DNA of 64,000 nucleotides from Cystobacter fuscus (GCF_002305875.1 NZ_CP022098.1:7564001-7628000), one strand, 5' to 3'; counted from the stretch's first letter, positions 34,756 to 44,057 are shown. Numbers and translations are program-made. Notes: a model not told the origin generated them from the sequence alone.

Positions 34756-35756
34756 GGCGCGGGCACCGGGTTGTGACATGCGGCCTCCTGGCCCTCGCGC
34801 TTCTCCTCCAAGGGGGGCTCCACCCGCGCGCAGAGGTCCAGGGCGCGCTCGCACCGGTCGCGGAAGCGGCAGCCCCCGGGCAGCCGGTGCAGGCCCGGCA
34901 CCATGCCGGGAATCGTCTTCAACCGTGGACGCGCTCCCGGCGGCCCCTCCACCGTCTGGAGCGCCGGAATGGAGCGCAGCAGGCCCGCGGTGTACGGATG
35001 CGCCGGCCGCCGGAAGAGCGCCTTCACCGGGGCGCGCTCCACCACGCGGCCCGCGTACATCACCACCACCGTGTCACAGTGCCCCGCCACCACGCCCAGG
35101 TCGTGGGTGATGAGCATCACCGCCATGCGGCGCTCGGTCTGCAGCCGCTTGAGCAGCTCGAGGATCTGCGCCTGGATGGTGACATCGAGCGCGGTGGTGG
35201 GCTCGTCCGCGATGAGCAGCTCCGGGCCGCTGGCGAGCGCCATGGCGATCATCACCCGCTGGCGCATGCCACCGGACAACTCGTGCGGGTAGCTGTCCAC
35301 GCGCTGCTCGGGGGCGGGGATGCCCACCTGTCGCAACATATCCACGGCGAGGTCTCGCGCGGCGGAGCGCGACAGGCCCAGGTGCAGCCGCACGCCCTCG
35401 GCGATCTGCTCGCCCGCCGTGTAGACGGGGTTGAGGGACGTCATCGGCTCCTGGAAGACCATGGAGAGGTGGCGCCCTCGCTTGCGGCGCATCTTCTCCT
35501 CGGGGAGCGCGAGCAGATCCTCGCCCTGGAAGAGGATGCGCCCGCCCACCACCCGGCCAGGAGGCTCGGGCACCAGGCGCATCACCGAGAGCGCGGTGAG
35601 GCTCTTGCCGCAGCCACTCTCCCCCACCACCCCCAGGGTACCCCCGGGCGGAAGGGAGAAGGACACGTCATCCACGGCCAGCACGGGACCCGCGTCCAGC
35701 GACAGCTGGGTCTTCAATCCGCGGACGTCGAGAAGAGGTTCGGACATGGGATGCAC
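34752..35756 (-). CDS. oppD: Oligopeptide ABC transporter ATP-binding subunit OppD-like
   Basis: 334 aa. Walker [11 protein letters not shown]-loop [13 protein letters not shown], signature [14 protein letters not shown], Walker [13 protein letters not shown]-loop LITHDL, and the C-terminal Cys-containing domain [13 protein letters not shown]. Forms the heterodimeric ATPase with OppF. An ATG at 35747 is an equally good start. It lies 31 bp after the MshEN-type gene at 35788; whether the pair is cotranscribed with it is uncertain. Orphan ATPases without permeases imply that the rest is elsewhere. Confidence 0.9.
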   Translation of the reverse strand: MHPMSEPLLDVRGLKTQLSLDAGPVLAVDDVSFSLPPGGTLGVVGESGCGKSLTALSVMRLVPEPPGRVVGGRILFQGEDLLALPEEKMRRKRGRHLSMVFQEPMTSLNPVYTAGEQIAEGVRLHLGLSRSAARDLAVDMLRQVGIPAPEQRVDSYPHELSGGMRQRVMIAMALASGPELLIADEPTTALDVTIQAQILELLKRLQTERRMAVMLITHDLGVVAGHCDTVVVMYAGRVVERAPVKALFRRPAHPYTAGLLRSIPALQTVEGPPGARPRLKTIPGMVPGLHRLPGGCRFRDRCERALDLCARVEPPLEEKREGQEAACHNPVPAP

Positions 35757-35787
35757 GGGAGGGCCTGTGAACAGCCGGCCCGGGCCT

Positions 35788-36783
35788 TCACTTCCGGGAC
35801 AACTCCTCCAGGAACTCCTCCTCGTGGATGAGGCGCTTGCGGATGAGCAGGCGGATGAGGCTGGCCACCATGCGCGCGGGCTTCACCTTCTCCGTGTGAA
35901 GCTGCGCCTCGGCACCATCCGCCATGCGCTCGAGCTCCTCGAGCACCTTCAGGTCTTCCTCGGAGATGTCGGGAAGCTCGGGCCGGGGCGGTGGCAGCGG
36001 CGTGCCCTTGGCGGCCCCACCGAAGACGACCACGGGCACGCCCTTCCTCGATTCCTGTCCGGGGGCCGCGTCGTCGGCCTCGCGCACGCTCCCACCGAGC
36101 AGCTCGTCGAGCACGTCCCCGTTCTCCTGGGGAGGCGGGGGCGGAGGCAGCAGGGTGTTCCGAGCCTTCGTGGCGGCGCGAGGGGTGATGAGGGTGATGT
36201 CCTCGTCATCGTCGGGCAAGGGAGGAGGCGGAGGCCTGGTCATCGCGGAGACAGGCGGCTCCCAATCCAGGAGGGACGCGTCGGCCCGGCCGCCGTGCTC
36301 CATCTCCAGCGGCTCGTCCTCGTCCTCCTCGAGCCCATCCACCACCCGGCCGCTCACCAGCTCCAACACCCGATCCAGATCGTCCTCGGCGGCCACGTGC
36401 ACGCGGATGGGCTTGTTGAGCTGGAAGCTCAGCTCCTCCACGGGCCGCAGGTCCGAGGGATCATCCACCGCCACGTGCAGCCGCTCTCCGCGCCCCTCGC
36501 GCTCGAGCCGGAAGGGCACGAGGCGGTGCTCGATCTGGAACTCGAGCGGCACGAGCGCGCGCACCTCGGGGGGAATCTCCGGCAGCTCGACGAACGGGAG
36601 GTTCGCCTGCCGGGCGAGCGCCTTGGCCACCTCGGGCAGGGAGGCGAAACCCAGGGTGACGATGACCGAGCCCAACCGCACGCCGCGGGCCCGGGTGCGC
36701 TGCTGTTTACCGAGCGCCTTGCGGATCTGCTCCGGATTGATGACGCCGGATTCGAGGAGGAGCTCGCCAATCTTCTTGCGCAT
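35788..36783 (-). CDS. MshEN-domain protein (T2SSE N-terminal type), no ATPase domain
   Basis: 331 aa. Residues 2-60 carry the two-part MshEN pattern [20 protein letters not shown] and [20 protein letters not shown], matching the c-di-GMP-binding consensus RLGxxLxxxG with Gly retained in both halves. A GspE N-terminal-like domain (up to about 150) follows, then an acidic linker with Pro runs and a C-terminal helix pair ([21 protein letters not shown]). There is no ATPase core. Probably a c-di-GMP receptor or adaptor. Adjacent to a second MshEN protein (20 bp). Confidence 0.8.
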   Translation of the reverse strand: MRKKIGELLLESGVINPEQIRKALGKQQRTRARGVRLGSVIVTLGFASLPEVAKALARQANLPFVELPEIPPEVRALVPLEFQIEHRLVPFRLEREGRGERLHVAVDDPSDLRPVEELSFQLNKPIRVHVAAEDDLDRVLELVSGRVVDGLEEDEDEPLEMEHGGRADASLLDWEPPVSAMTRPPPPPLPDDDEDITLITPRAATKARNTLLPPPPPPQENGDVLDELLGGSVREADDAAPGQESRKGVPVVVFGGAAKGTPLPPPRPELPDISEEDLKVLEELERMADGAEAQLHTEKVKPARMVASLIRLLIRKRLIHEEEFLEELSRK

Positions 36784-36803
36784 GAAGGACCGAGGGGGAC
36801 GGC

Positions 36804-37538
36804 CTAACGCTTGACCTTCGCCAGGTACTCATCGCGGGTGAAGACGCCCTTTTCGATGAGCAGCTCCACCATGGCCTTGAGGGCCGCGACCTCCTTGCGC
36901 TGCACCTCCTCCACGCCGCGCAGCATCTCCACGGGGCTGGCGCCCGAGCGCACCGAGGGCGACTCGCGCGAGGCCATGGGCGGCATGGGGGCCGGAGCCG
37001 GAGCGGGCTGGACGGCGGGCGAGTCCTTCATGTTCCGCACGACGGTGCGGCCATGCGAGTCCACCACCTTGAAGTTGGTGTCCGCGTCCTCCAGCTCGCC
37101 CCCTTCCTCGTAGAAGCGCGCCATGGCGCGCGCGATGGCCGTACGGCCCGCCACGTTGGGGACGATCCGGCACTTGGTGATGGCGCGCAGCTCGTCCAAC
37201 TGCCGCACGTTGAGCGGATCCGCGATGGCCACCACCAGCGTCTTGCCGTCGTCGCGCAGTTGCATGGGCAGCAGCGCGAAGTCCCGCGCCGTCTGGACCG
37301 GAACCCGGTTGAGCACGTGCTTGGGGACTTCCTTGAGTGCGTCCAGGTTCACCGCGGGGATGGCGAGCTGCTTGGAGAGCGCCCGGACGAGGATGTCCTC
37401 GGACACGAAGTTCATCCGCACCAGGATTTCTCCCAGCTTTCCGCCCCATTTCGCCTGCTCCGCGAGCGCCGCCTTGAGCTGGCTCTCCTGGAGCACGTTC
37501 GCCTTGATCAGCAGTTCGCCGAGCTTGATCTGTGCCAT
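36804..37538 (-). CDS. MshEN-domain protein (T2SSE N-terminal type), no ATPase domain
   Basis: 244 aa. First MshEN half KLGELLIKANVLQESQLKAA and second KLGEILVRMNFVSEDILVRA; the key Gly positions are Ala and Asn here and the leading Arg is Lys in both, so c-di-GMP binding may be weak. The GspE N-terminal fold continues to about residue 140, and the C-terminus is a helix pair ending ELLIEKGVFTRDEYLAKVKR, similar to the end of the neighbouring protein. Likely paralogues with a common, probably regulatory, function. Confidence 0.8.
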   Translation of the reverse strand: MAQIKLGELLIKANVLQESQLKAALAEQAKWGGKLGEILVRMNFVSEDILVRALSKQLAIPAVNLDALKEVPKHVLNRVPVQTARDFALLPMQLRDDGKTLVVAIADPLNVRQLDELRAITKCRIVPNVAGRTAIARAMARFYEEGGELEDADTNFKVVDSHGRTVVRNMKDSPAVQPAPAPAPMPPMASRESPSVRSGASPVEMLRGVEEVQRKEVAALKAMVELLIEKGVFTRDEYLAKVKR

Positions 37539-37622
37539 GTCACGGTCGTGGGGGCCCGAACGGACCCGCCGGTCGCCCCACTCTACCCCGAGATGCCGGG
37601 GGTTGCTCTTTTCTTGAGCTGC

Positions 37623-38444
37623 TCAGGAGCCCGGCGCGGCGGGCGGCAGGGCGACCGGAGGCAGGGCCTGTCCCCCCTCGTCCACCTCGACCACGGGAAT
37701 GCCCTCGGGGGCGGAGAGATCGAAGAGGGTGAGGTCCGGGGCCTGGTTGAGCGTGACATCGGTGTAGCGCAGCCCCAGGGAGGTGTCCGCCGAGGCCGCC
37801 CGGAGTGTCACCTGGTGGGGGAAGACAGCGTCACCCTGGGGCTCGAAGCGGCCGTACTCCAGCGCGTAGGTGCTCACCCCCTGGACCTCGCTGCGCACCA
37901 CCCGCAGGTGCCGGGGGTGGATGTGCAGCACCTGGGACACGTCGCCGCGCACCAGGGTGAGGACATAGAGCGCCTCCTTCTCGTCCACCCCGAGCGTCAT
38001 GCGCTCCGCGGGGATGAAGGGCACCCGGCCGAGCATCACGGAGACCAGCTCCTCGCTCGGCAGGGCCAGGGGCAGGAAGCGCGACAGGTTCTGGGGGGTG
38101 GCGGGCCCCTGGTAGAACTTGTTCTCCTGGAATTGGAGCAGCCCGAAGCGCTGGCCGTCGGTGACGAGCACGGCGATGGGGCGGTTGAAGAAGTCGAACA
38201 TCTCCACCCGGAGCAGGCCCGGCCGGGAGGCGGCCAGGAAGACCGACACGGTGCCGGTGCCCTGGGGGGACTCGACGCGCAGCTTGCCATCCCCCTGGAG
38301 GGTGGCCGTGACGTCCTGGGCCTCGCGGGTGAGGCGGAAGAGCTCCTCGGGCTGGGTGATGCGGCCCCGGGGCCCGAAATCCAGGCGCTTGGGACAGCCT
38401 GAACAAACGAGGGCCAGGAAGATTGCGACGGCAGCGCGGTTCAT
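37623..38444 (-). CDS. Putative outer-membrane lipoprotein (DUF4292/LolB-like)
   Basis: 273 aa. Signal peptide with a lipobox-like CSGC at residues 14-17; -3 is Cys, which is unusual. The rest is beta-rich with LRVESPQGTGTVSVFLA and LLRVEMFDFFNRPIAVLVT, the half-barrel pattern of LolB/DUF4292 lipoproteins. The C-terminus is Pro/Ala-rich. Probably inserts into or escorts lipids at the outer membrane. Divergent from the ExbB-like gene with 42 bp between start codons, so the promoters must be compact and overlapping. Confidence 0.65.
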   Translation of the reverse strand: MNRAAVAIFLALVCSGCPKRLDFGPRGRITQPEELFRLTREAQDVTATLQGDGKLRVESPQGTGTVSVFLAASRPGLLRVEMFDFFNRPIAVLVTDGQRFGLLQFQENKFYQGPATPQNLSRFLPLALPSEELVSVMLGRVPFIPAERMTLGVDEKEALYVLTLVRGDVSQVLHIHPRHLRVVRSEVQGVSTYALEYGRFEPQGDAVFPHQVTLRAASADTSLGLRYTDVTLNQAPDLTLFDLSAPEGIPVVEVDEGGQALPPVALPPAAPGS

Positions 38445-38486
38445 GGCTTAAGTCTCGCGCCCGGCGACCTCCCTGGCCACTCCCGT

Positions 38487-39200
38487 ATGAGCCTTTCCGA
38501 CATCCTCCACTACCTGCGCATCGGCGGCTTCACCCTCGCCTTCCTCCTGCTCGCCTCCACGGTGGCGCTGGTGGTGGCCATCGAGCGGCTCATCACCCTC
38601 TGGGGGGTGAGCGAGCGCTCCCGGCTGCTCGGGGACACCGTGCACAAGCACCTGTTGCGCGGAGACATCGCCGCGGCCCGCTCCGCCACCGAGCGCTCCA
38701 ATGCCGCCGTGGCCGACATCTTCCTCGCGGGCTTCGATCGCTTCGAGCGCACGCGCGGCAGTTGTGAGGGAGTGGACTCGGCGGTGGAGCGTGAGCGCGC
38801 CCAGGTGGGCCTGCGCCTGCGCCGCAACCTGTGGCTGCTGGCCACCATCGGCTCGCTGACGCCGTTCGTGGGCCTGTTCGGCACGGTGGCCGGCATCATG
38901 AAGTCCTTCAAGGATCTGGGCCTGGACGTGGCGGCGGGAGGCACGGGCGGCACCGGCGCGGTGATGACGGGCATCTCCGAGGCGCTGGTGGCCACCGCGG
39001 TGGGCATCCTCGTGGCCGTGCAGGCCATGGCCTTCTACAACTACTTCCAGGCCCGGCTGTCGCGCGTGCTCGTGGAGCTGCGGCTGTTGGGAGAAGAGTT
39101 CGTCGAGCTGTTGCGCGAGCGTCCCCTGGGCGCTCCCGCCACCATCGCTCCCGCCGTCCCCGCGGCTGCCGCGGAAGCGCGTTCCCCCACGGACACCTGA
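38487..39200 (+). CDS. ExbB/TolQ/MotA-type proton channel protein
   Basis: 237 aa. Three transmembrane helices: TLAFLLLASTVALVVAIERL, LLATIGSLTPFVGLFGTVAGI and VATAVGILVAVQAMAFYNYF. The MotA/TolQ/ExbB signature is the segment GLFGTVAGIM...GISEALVATAVGI. Forms an inner-membrane proton channel with the ExbD-like partner encoded 11 bp downstream. Myxobacteria use several such pairs (Tol, Ton, gliding motors). No TonB or OmpA-like effector is next to this pair, so its energised partner is unknown. Confidence 0.88.
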   Translation: MSLSDILHYLRIGGFTLAFLLLASTVALVVAIERLITLWGVSERSRLLGDTVHKHLLRGDIAAARSATERSNAAVADIFLAGFDRFERTRGSCEGVDSAVERERAQVGLRLRRNLWLLATIGSLTPFVGLFGTVAGIMKSFKDLGLDVAAGGTGGTGAVMTGISEALVATAVGILVAVQAMAFYNYFQARLSRVLVELRLLGEEFVELLRERPLGAPATIAPAVPAAAAEARSPTDT

Positions 39201-39211
39201 GGTTCACGCAC

Positions 39212-39664
39212 ATGGCGATGGGCAAGATACCCGGCGACTCCGAGGGGGGTGACGAGGTCGGGTTCGCGGAGATCAACATCACCCCGCTGACCGACATCTT
39301 CCTCGTGCTGCTCATCATCTTCATGGTGACCAGCTCGGTCATCGTCCAGCAGGCGCCCAGCGGCGGAGCCCAGACGGGCCTCAAGGTGAACCTGCCCAAG
39401 GGCGGGGCCACGGACGTCACCGCGCGCTCCACGGACATGTCCGTGGCGATCCTCTCGGACGGGCGCTTCGTGCTCGGCGGCAACGTCGTCACCGAGGACG
39501 AGCTCAAGCGCGCCTTCACCGACGCCCAACAGAAGGATCCCGACACCATCGTCATCGTCCAGGCGGACGAGGGCGTGCCCCATGGCACGGTGGTGCAGGT
39601 GATGGAGCTGGCCAAGGGCGCGGGACTCGGACAGCTCGCCATCGGCGTGCGCGAGCCCCAATAA
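39212..39664 (+). CDS. ExbD/TolR-type energy transducer
   Basis: 150 aa. One N-terminal transmembrane helix (LTDIFLVLLIIFMVTSSVI), preceded by INITPLTD with the conserved Asp of ExbD/TolR that carries the protonatable role, then a periplasmic alpha/beta domain (MSVAILSDGRFVLGGNVVT; DTIVIVQADEGVPHGTVVQV). Works with the ExbB-like protein. The ATG is the first in frame after the ExbB stop. Confidence 0.88.
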   Translation: MAMGKIPGDSEGGDEVGFAEINITPLTDIFLVLLIIFMVTSSVIVQQAPSGGAQTGLKVNLPKGGATDVTARSTDMSVAILSDGRFVLGGNVVTEDELKRAFTDAQQKDPDTIVIVQADEGVPHGTVVQVMELAKGAGLGQLAIGVREPQ

Positions 39665-39669
39665 AGCAA

Positions 39670-39711
39670 CCGCCCCCGCCCTCTTCCCGGAAGGAGGAGG
39701 AACGGGGGCGG
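39670..39711. terminator. Bidirectional hairpin between the ExbD-like and acyl-CoA dehydrogenase genes
   Basis: CCGCCCCCG (39670-39678) pairs with CGGGGGCGG (39703-39711); inside, CCTCTTCC and GGAAGGAGG add further pairs. The element sits between two convergent genes, so it can serve both transcripts. No T-tract on either side. Confidence 0.5.
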
Positions 39712-39737
39712 CGGGCGTCACACCCGTCGGCTCGGGC

Positions 39738-41576
39738 TCAGATGGAGCCGAACGCCTGCGTGGAGATGTCCACCGAGGAGGTGTCCTCGAGGGCCATCAT
39801 GCGCGCGGCCTGCTCCACGTTGGGCAGCACGTTGCGCGCGTACCACAGCGCGCTCCACTTCTTGCCGTCGTAGAAGGCCTTCTCGTCGCCCGTGGCCTTC
39901 TCGCCCACGCGCTCGGCGATGAGGGCCGCGTCCAGGAGCAGCCAGCCCACGGCCACTTCCGACATCATGTTGAGGAAGCGGTTGGCCGACAGCGGGATGA
40001 GCGTCATCTTCGCCGGATCCTGCGACCAGCCGAGGATCGCCATGGCGCTGGCCATCAGGCCTTCCTGCGCGGCGGCGAGCTGCTTGACGGCGTCGCCGTA
40101 GATCTTGTGCTCGCGGTGGGCCTCGATGAAGGAGCCCACGTCGGACATGAACTGCTGGAAGTGCGCGCCGCCGGCCTGGCCCATCTTGCGGCCCACCAGA
40201 TCCATGGCCTGGATGTGGTTGGTGCCCTCGTAGATGGAGAAGATCTTCGAGTCACGCGTGTACTGCTCCACCGGGTAGTCCTGGCAGTAGCCCGCGCCGC
40301 CGAACACCTGGATGGCCTGGGCGCACAGCCGGAAGGACTGATCCGAGGCGTAGGACTTCACCAGCGGGGTGAGCAGCTCCACCTGGCCGCGGTGGTAGGC
40401 CGCCTGGGTGTCGTCCTTGCCCGCCAGCTGGTGCGCCTTGTCCGTGTGCATGGCCAGCTTGACGATGAGTGCGCGGGTGCCCTCCACGTGCGCCTTCATC
40501 TCCAGCAGCATGCGCCGCACGTCGGCGTGCTCGATGATGGCCGCGCGGGGCGCCGCCGGATCCTTCCACTTGTGCGCCGGGGCGCCCTGCTTGCGATCCT
40601 TCGCGTACTCGAGCGCGTTGAAGTAGGCCGTGCTCGCCAGCGCCAGGCCCTGGATGCCCACCGCGATGCGCGCGCCGTTCATCATCTTGAACATCTGGCT
40701 CATGCCGACGTTCTCGATGCCGCCCACGAGCTCGCCCACACAGCCATCGTTCTCGCCGAAGTTGAGCACACACGTGGCCGAGGCGCGGATGCCCATCTTG
40801 TGCTCGATGGAGCCCAGGGTGACGTCGTTGGAGCCCTGGAGCGAGCCGTCCGGCTTCACGCGGATCTTCGGCACGATGAAGAGCGAGAGGCCCTTGGTGC
40901 CGGGCACCGCGCCATCGATGCGCGCGAGCACCAGGTGGATGACGTTCTCGGCCAGGTCATGATCGCCGCCGGAGATGAAGATCTTCGTGCCGCGGATGTT
41001 GTAGGTGCCGTCCGCGTTCTTGCGCGCCGTGGACTTGGCCGCGCCCACGTCCGAGCCCGCCTGGGGCTCGGTCAGGCACATGGTGCCGCCCCAGGTGCCG
41101 TTGAGCATGCGCTCCACGTACAGCTTCTTCTGCTCGGGCGTGCCGCACTCGGCCACGAGCTCCGCGGCGCCGTAGGCCAGGCCCGGGTACATGTTGAAGG
41201 CCGAGTTGGCGCCCGAGAGGATCTCCTCGACGAGCACCGAGAGCATCATCGGGCCGCCCTGGCCGCCGTGATCGGGGCTCGCGGAGATGGACTTGAAGCC
41301 CTGCTCGTAGACGCCCTTCCACGCGTCCTTGAAGCCCTTGGGCGTGATGACCGAGCCGTTCTCCACCCGGCAGCCCTCACGGTCGCCCGAGGCGTTCAGG
41401 GGCCCGAGCACGTCCTTGGCGAAGCGGTACGTCTGCTCGAGCACCGCCTTGGCCTCATCCGGGCCCCAGGCGTCAAACGGCGCTTGTCCGGCGACCTGGC
41501 CGAAGCCGAACTGCTCGAACAGCGTGAAGTAGAGTTCCCGAAGGTCGATCTTGTAGGTGTTGATGCCGGCGGACAT
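39738..41576 (-). CDS. Acyl-CoA dehydrogenase, long (FadE/DmdC-type)
   Basis: 612 aa. FAD enzyme removing alpha,beta hydrogens from acyl-CoA. N-terminal extension with FDAWGPDEAKAVLEQTYRF, central ACAD motifs MCLTEPQAGSDVGAA and GTKIFISGGDHD, the catalytic-helix region YCQDYPVEQYTRDSKIFSIYEGTNHIQ, and a C-terminal helical domain (AYHRGQVELLTPLVKS to the end), longer than the usual 380 aa. The ATG at 41576 follows the end of an upstream reading; no RBS is clear. Two MaoC-type genes upstream on the same strand suggest beta-oxidation or a related acyl-CoA pathway. Confidence 0.9.
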   Translation of the reverse strand: MSAGINTYKIDLRELYFTLFEQFGFGQVAGQAPFDAWGPDEAKAVLEQTYRFAKDVLGPLNASGDREGCRVENGSVITPKGFKDAWKGVYEQGFKSISASPDHGGQGGPMMLSVLVEEILSGANSAFNMYPGLAYGAAELVAECGTPEQKKLYVERMLNGTWGGTMCLTEPQAGSDVGAAKSTARKNADGTYNIRGTKIFISGGDHDLAENVIHLVLARIDGAVPGTKGLSLFIVPKIRVKPDGSLQGSNDVTLGSIEHKMGIRASATCVLNFGENDGCVGELVGGIENVGMSQMFKMMNGARIAVGIQGLALASTAYFNALEYAKDRKQGAPAHKWKDPAAPRAAIIEHADVRRMLLEMKAHVEGTRALIVKLAMHTDKAHQLAGKDDTQAAYHRGQVELLTPLVKSYASDQSFRLCAQAIQVFGGAGYCQDYPVEQYTRDSKIFSIYEGTNHIQAMDLVGRKMGQAGGAHFQQFMSDVGSFIEAHREHKIYGDAVKQLAAAQEGLMASAMAILGWSQDPAKMTLIPLSANRFLNMMSEVAVGWLLLDAALIAERVGEKATGDEKAFYDGKKWSALWYARNVLPNVEQAARMMALEDTSSVDISTQAFGSI

Positions 41577-41746
41577 ACGCGCTTCCCCATGAGTGGGGGG
41601 CTCACGGCCGGAAAAAGGCACGTGGCCCCAAGTGGGATGAGGGGAAGGTTACGTCGATTGATTCTAGAGTCAACCCGGAATGACGCCTCGCGTTGGGTGG
41701 GACATTACCCACCATCCCGCGGGGCGGCTGACAGGCGGGAAAGAGC

Positions 41747-42382
41747 CTATTTCTTGGCCTTCTTGGAGGCGTCCGGGGCGGTGGCCGTCTTGGCGGCGGG
41801 CTTGGAGCCCGTCGTCTTCTTGCCTGACAGGCTCGCCCCCTCCTCCTCGGTGCCCTCGGGGGCGGCGGTGCCGGCGTTCTGCAGGAGGCTCTCGCGCGGC
41901 ACGTCCACGACGATGGGGGACTGGCCCGAGCGCTGCCGGTTCTCGTCCTCGAGGGAGTAGAAGAGCTGGATGCTGGAGTGGCCCTTCATCACCAGCTCAC
42001 CGCGCTGGTTCTCCGCCCACAGCTCCACCTCGACGAAGTAGCGGCCGCCCTCGCCGTAGCGGTCGCTCACCCGGCCCTTGCAGACCACGGTGTCGCCCGG
42101 CCACACCATCTTGATGAAGCGCACGTGGTAGCGCCGCAGCTGGCCGCCGCGGGCCCAGTCGCTGATGAGCTGGCCGAGCATGCCCATGACGAGCATGCCG
42201 GGGGCGTAGACGGACGGCATGCCCACGCTCTTGGCGTACACCTCGTCCACGTGCACGGGGTTGAAGTCGCCCGAGGCGCCGGCGTAGCGCGCCAGCTGCA
42301 CGCGATCGATGGGGGCCTTGGCGAGCGCGGGCAGCTCGTCACCCACGCGAATGCCTTCGAAGTAGAGCTTGCGCGCGGGCAT
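41747..42382 (-). CDS. MaoC-type enoyl-CoA/acyl hydratase with basic tail
   Basis: 211 aa. Hot-dog fold with the hydratase motif YAGASGDFNPVHVDEVYA (catalytic Asp and His), followed by GMLVMGMLGQLISDW. The last 60 residues are a disordered Ala/Lys/Thr-rich tail ending KTATAPDASKKAKK, unusual for a MaoC enzyme. The ATG at 42382 overlaps the upstream stop by one base (TGATG), with a GTG three bases earlier as the alternative. It probably pairs with the neighbouring hot-dog protein as a heterodimer, as in HadAB. Confidence 0.8.
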   Translation of the reverse strand: MPARKLYFEGIRVGDELPALAKAPIDRVQLARYAGASGDFNPVHVDEVYAKSVGMPSVYAPGMLVMGMLGQLISDWARGGQLRRYHVRFIKMVWPGDTVVCKGRVSDRYGEGGRYFVEVELWAENQRGELVMKGHSSIQLFYSLEDENRQRSGQSPIVVDVPRESLLQNAGTAAPEGTEEEGASLSGKKTTGSKPAAKTATAPDASKKAKK

Positions 42383-42831
42383 CACGGATTCTCCTTGGCG
42401 GCGCGGACGATGAGGGTGCGGCGGGCACGGAACACCAGGTTGCCCTCCTCGTCGCGGCCCTCGTCCTCGATGACGGCGACGTCCATCTTGCCCGCGGGCC
42501 CCGTGCGCTCGAGCACCTCGGCCACGCGCGTGGCGACGAAGATGCGGTCGCCGGCGAAGATGGGCCGCTCGTACTCGAAGGACTGCTCGGCGTGCAGCAG
42601 GCTCTTGATGCCCACGCCGAGCAGCTCGCGCAGGTCCGCCGCCGAGCTGAAGGACGCGGGGAACGTGGGCGGAGCCACCACGGTGGGGTAGCCCGAGGCG
42701 CGCGCGTACTCCTCGTCGTAGTAGATGGGGTTGTAGTCACCGAGGGACTCGGCGAAGCGCCGGATGGCGCCCTTCTCCACCTCGTTCAGGAATGGCGGGG
42801 AAGCCCGGCCAATCGCATTCTTGTCCAGCAT
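42382..42831 (-). CDS. MaoC-like N-terminal dehydratase domain protein
   Basis: 149 aa. FAS1-type/MaoC N-terminal hot-dog domain: RRFAESLGDYNPIYYDEEYA and SLLHAEQSFEYERPIFAGDR. The catalytic Asp/His pair is less clear than in the neighbour, which fits the non-catalytic or complementary half of a heterodimeric dehydratase (HadA-like). It is translated just before the catalytic partner and shares a one-base overlap with it. Confidence 0.8.
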   Translation of the reverse strand: MLDKNAIGRASPPFLNEVEKGAIRRFAESLGDYNPIYYDEEYARASGYPTVVAPPTFPASFSSAADLRELLGVGIKSLLHAEQSFEYERPIFAGDRIFVATRVAEVLERTGPAGKMDVAVIEDEGRDEEGNLVFRARRTLIVRAAKENP

Positions 42832-42843
42832 GTCCCTCTCCCT

Positions 42844-43845
42844 TTAACGACCGGCTGGCAGCTCGAGCACGGTCAGAAGGCCGGCCTCGGCGGCGGTCAC
42901 GCGCGGCGCGGCATTCACCAGCATGTGTGCGGTAGCCCGGTCGCCGGGCACCCCCCCACGGATCTCCACAACCAGCTTCGGCTCCGCTTCAATCTCGATG
43001 CGATCGCCCGGCTCGTCCGCCCCCACCGCGATCGTCAGCTCCAACCGGACCCGCTCCTGCCCCTCCTCCAGGCCCACCGCGGACTGGAAGATACCCGCCA
43101 CCCGGCCCTTCTTCACCGGGAAGGCGCCTCCGGTGATGTCCTCCTCGGCGAAGACGGGGACGATCTCCTCCTCGAAGTCGTCGCAGTCCATGCCCAGCCC
43201 CAGCGCGCACAGGGCGGCGCTCTCCACCAGCCCCACGTGGCCGAGCTGCTCGCGGTCCACCAGGGCGAAGAACTCCTCCTCGGTGAGGCCCGCGCCCACC
43301 TTGCGCTGCAGGGCCTCGCGGCGGGTGCGCGCGTCCACCACGCGCGTCACCGTGGCATGGCGCACCGGACCGCACGCCTGCCCCACCGTGGCCACCAGGC
43401 GATCCATCACGAAGCCAGGGTTGGTGCCCGTGCCGAGCACCGCCACCCCCGCGCGCTGCGCCGCCTGCTCCAGCTTCTGCGCCAGCTCCGGGTACTTGAG
43501 GAAGGGAAAGGCCAGCTCCTCACAGGTGGAGACCACGGGCAGGCCGAGCTGGATCGCCTGCAGCAGCTGATCCATGACGCCTTCCAGGCGCGAGCCCGTG
43601 GCATGCAGCAGCACGACGCCCTTGCGCCGTCCCACGGCCGCCTCCAGGCTGCCCGCGACCTTGCCCTTCAGTCCCGCGACCCCCACCACGTCCGACAAGG
43701 ATCGCCCCACCAGTTGGGGGTTGGCATCCATCGCGCCGAGCAGCTCGACCTCGGGTGAAAGCAGGGACGCCCTGACGATCTCCTGCCCGATGACTCCCAA
43801 CCCCATGACCACCACCGGGACCGGCCCTGCGGAGGCTCTAGGCAT
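42844..43845 (-). CDS. DHDPR-like NAD(P)-dependent dehydrogenase
   Basis: 333 aa. Rossmann start VVVMGLGVIGQEIVRASL, then GSLEAAVGRRKGVVLLHATG and the conserved strand STCEELAFPFLK. The layout matches dihydrodipicolinate reductase N-terminal-fold proteins such as 2,4-diaminopentanoate dehydrogenase rather than true DapB. The ATG at 43845 (MPRAS) has GGAG nine bases upstream; a TTG five codons earlier is the longer alternative. First gene of a short run with the two MaoC-type genes. Substrate unknown. Confidence 0.7.
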   Translation of the reverse strand: MPRASAGPVPVVVMGLGVIGQEIVRASLLSPEVELLGAMDANPQLVGRSLSDVVGVAGLKGKVAGSLEAAVGRRKGVVLLHATGSRLEGVMDQLLQAIQLGLPVVSTCEELAFPFLKYPELAQKLEQAAQRAGVAVLGTGTNPGFVMDRLVATVGQACGPVRHATVTRVVDARTRREALQRKVGAGLTEEEFFALVDREQLGHVGLVESAALCALGLGMDCDDFEEEIVPVFAEEDITGGAFPVKKGRVAGIFQSAVGLEEGQERVRLELTIAVGADEPGDRIEIEAEPKLVVEIRGGVPGDRATAHMLVNAAPRVTAAEAGLLTVLELPAGR

Positions 43846-44027
43846 CGGAGAACTCTCCAAATTTCAAGGAGTTACAACACAGTGCGGCACTCGGGCGCAC
43901 CATAGACCACCCCCCGCCGGACAGGCAAGCGGCTCGTGAGGCGAGAGGGTGCTCATTTTCCGAAAACCCCGGGAAGTCACGAGGGCTCGTCGGGCAGGCA
44001 GGTGCACGGCAGACCAGTCCCGAGGGT

Positions 44028-44057
44028 GTGACCTTTGGGTGGGAAGCCGTGTATAAC
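44028..44057 (+). promoter_or_regulatory. Candidate sigma-70-type promoter of the HD-GYP gene
   Basis: GTGACC (44028-44033) and TATAAC (44052-44057) with an 18-bp spacer, in the 43846-44104 divergent region. A GGGAGG ribosome site is at 44091-44096, nine bases before the ATG. The region holds no other gene. Confidence 0.45.

Noticed and set aside
39738-41576. Reading the acyl-CoA dehydrogenase as a fusion
   Set aside because: The extra C-terminal domain is continuous and known for the long DmdC/FadE type, so no fusion is needed.
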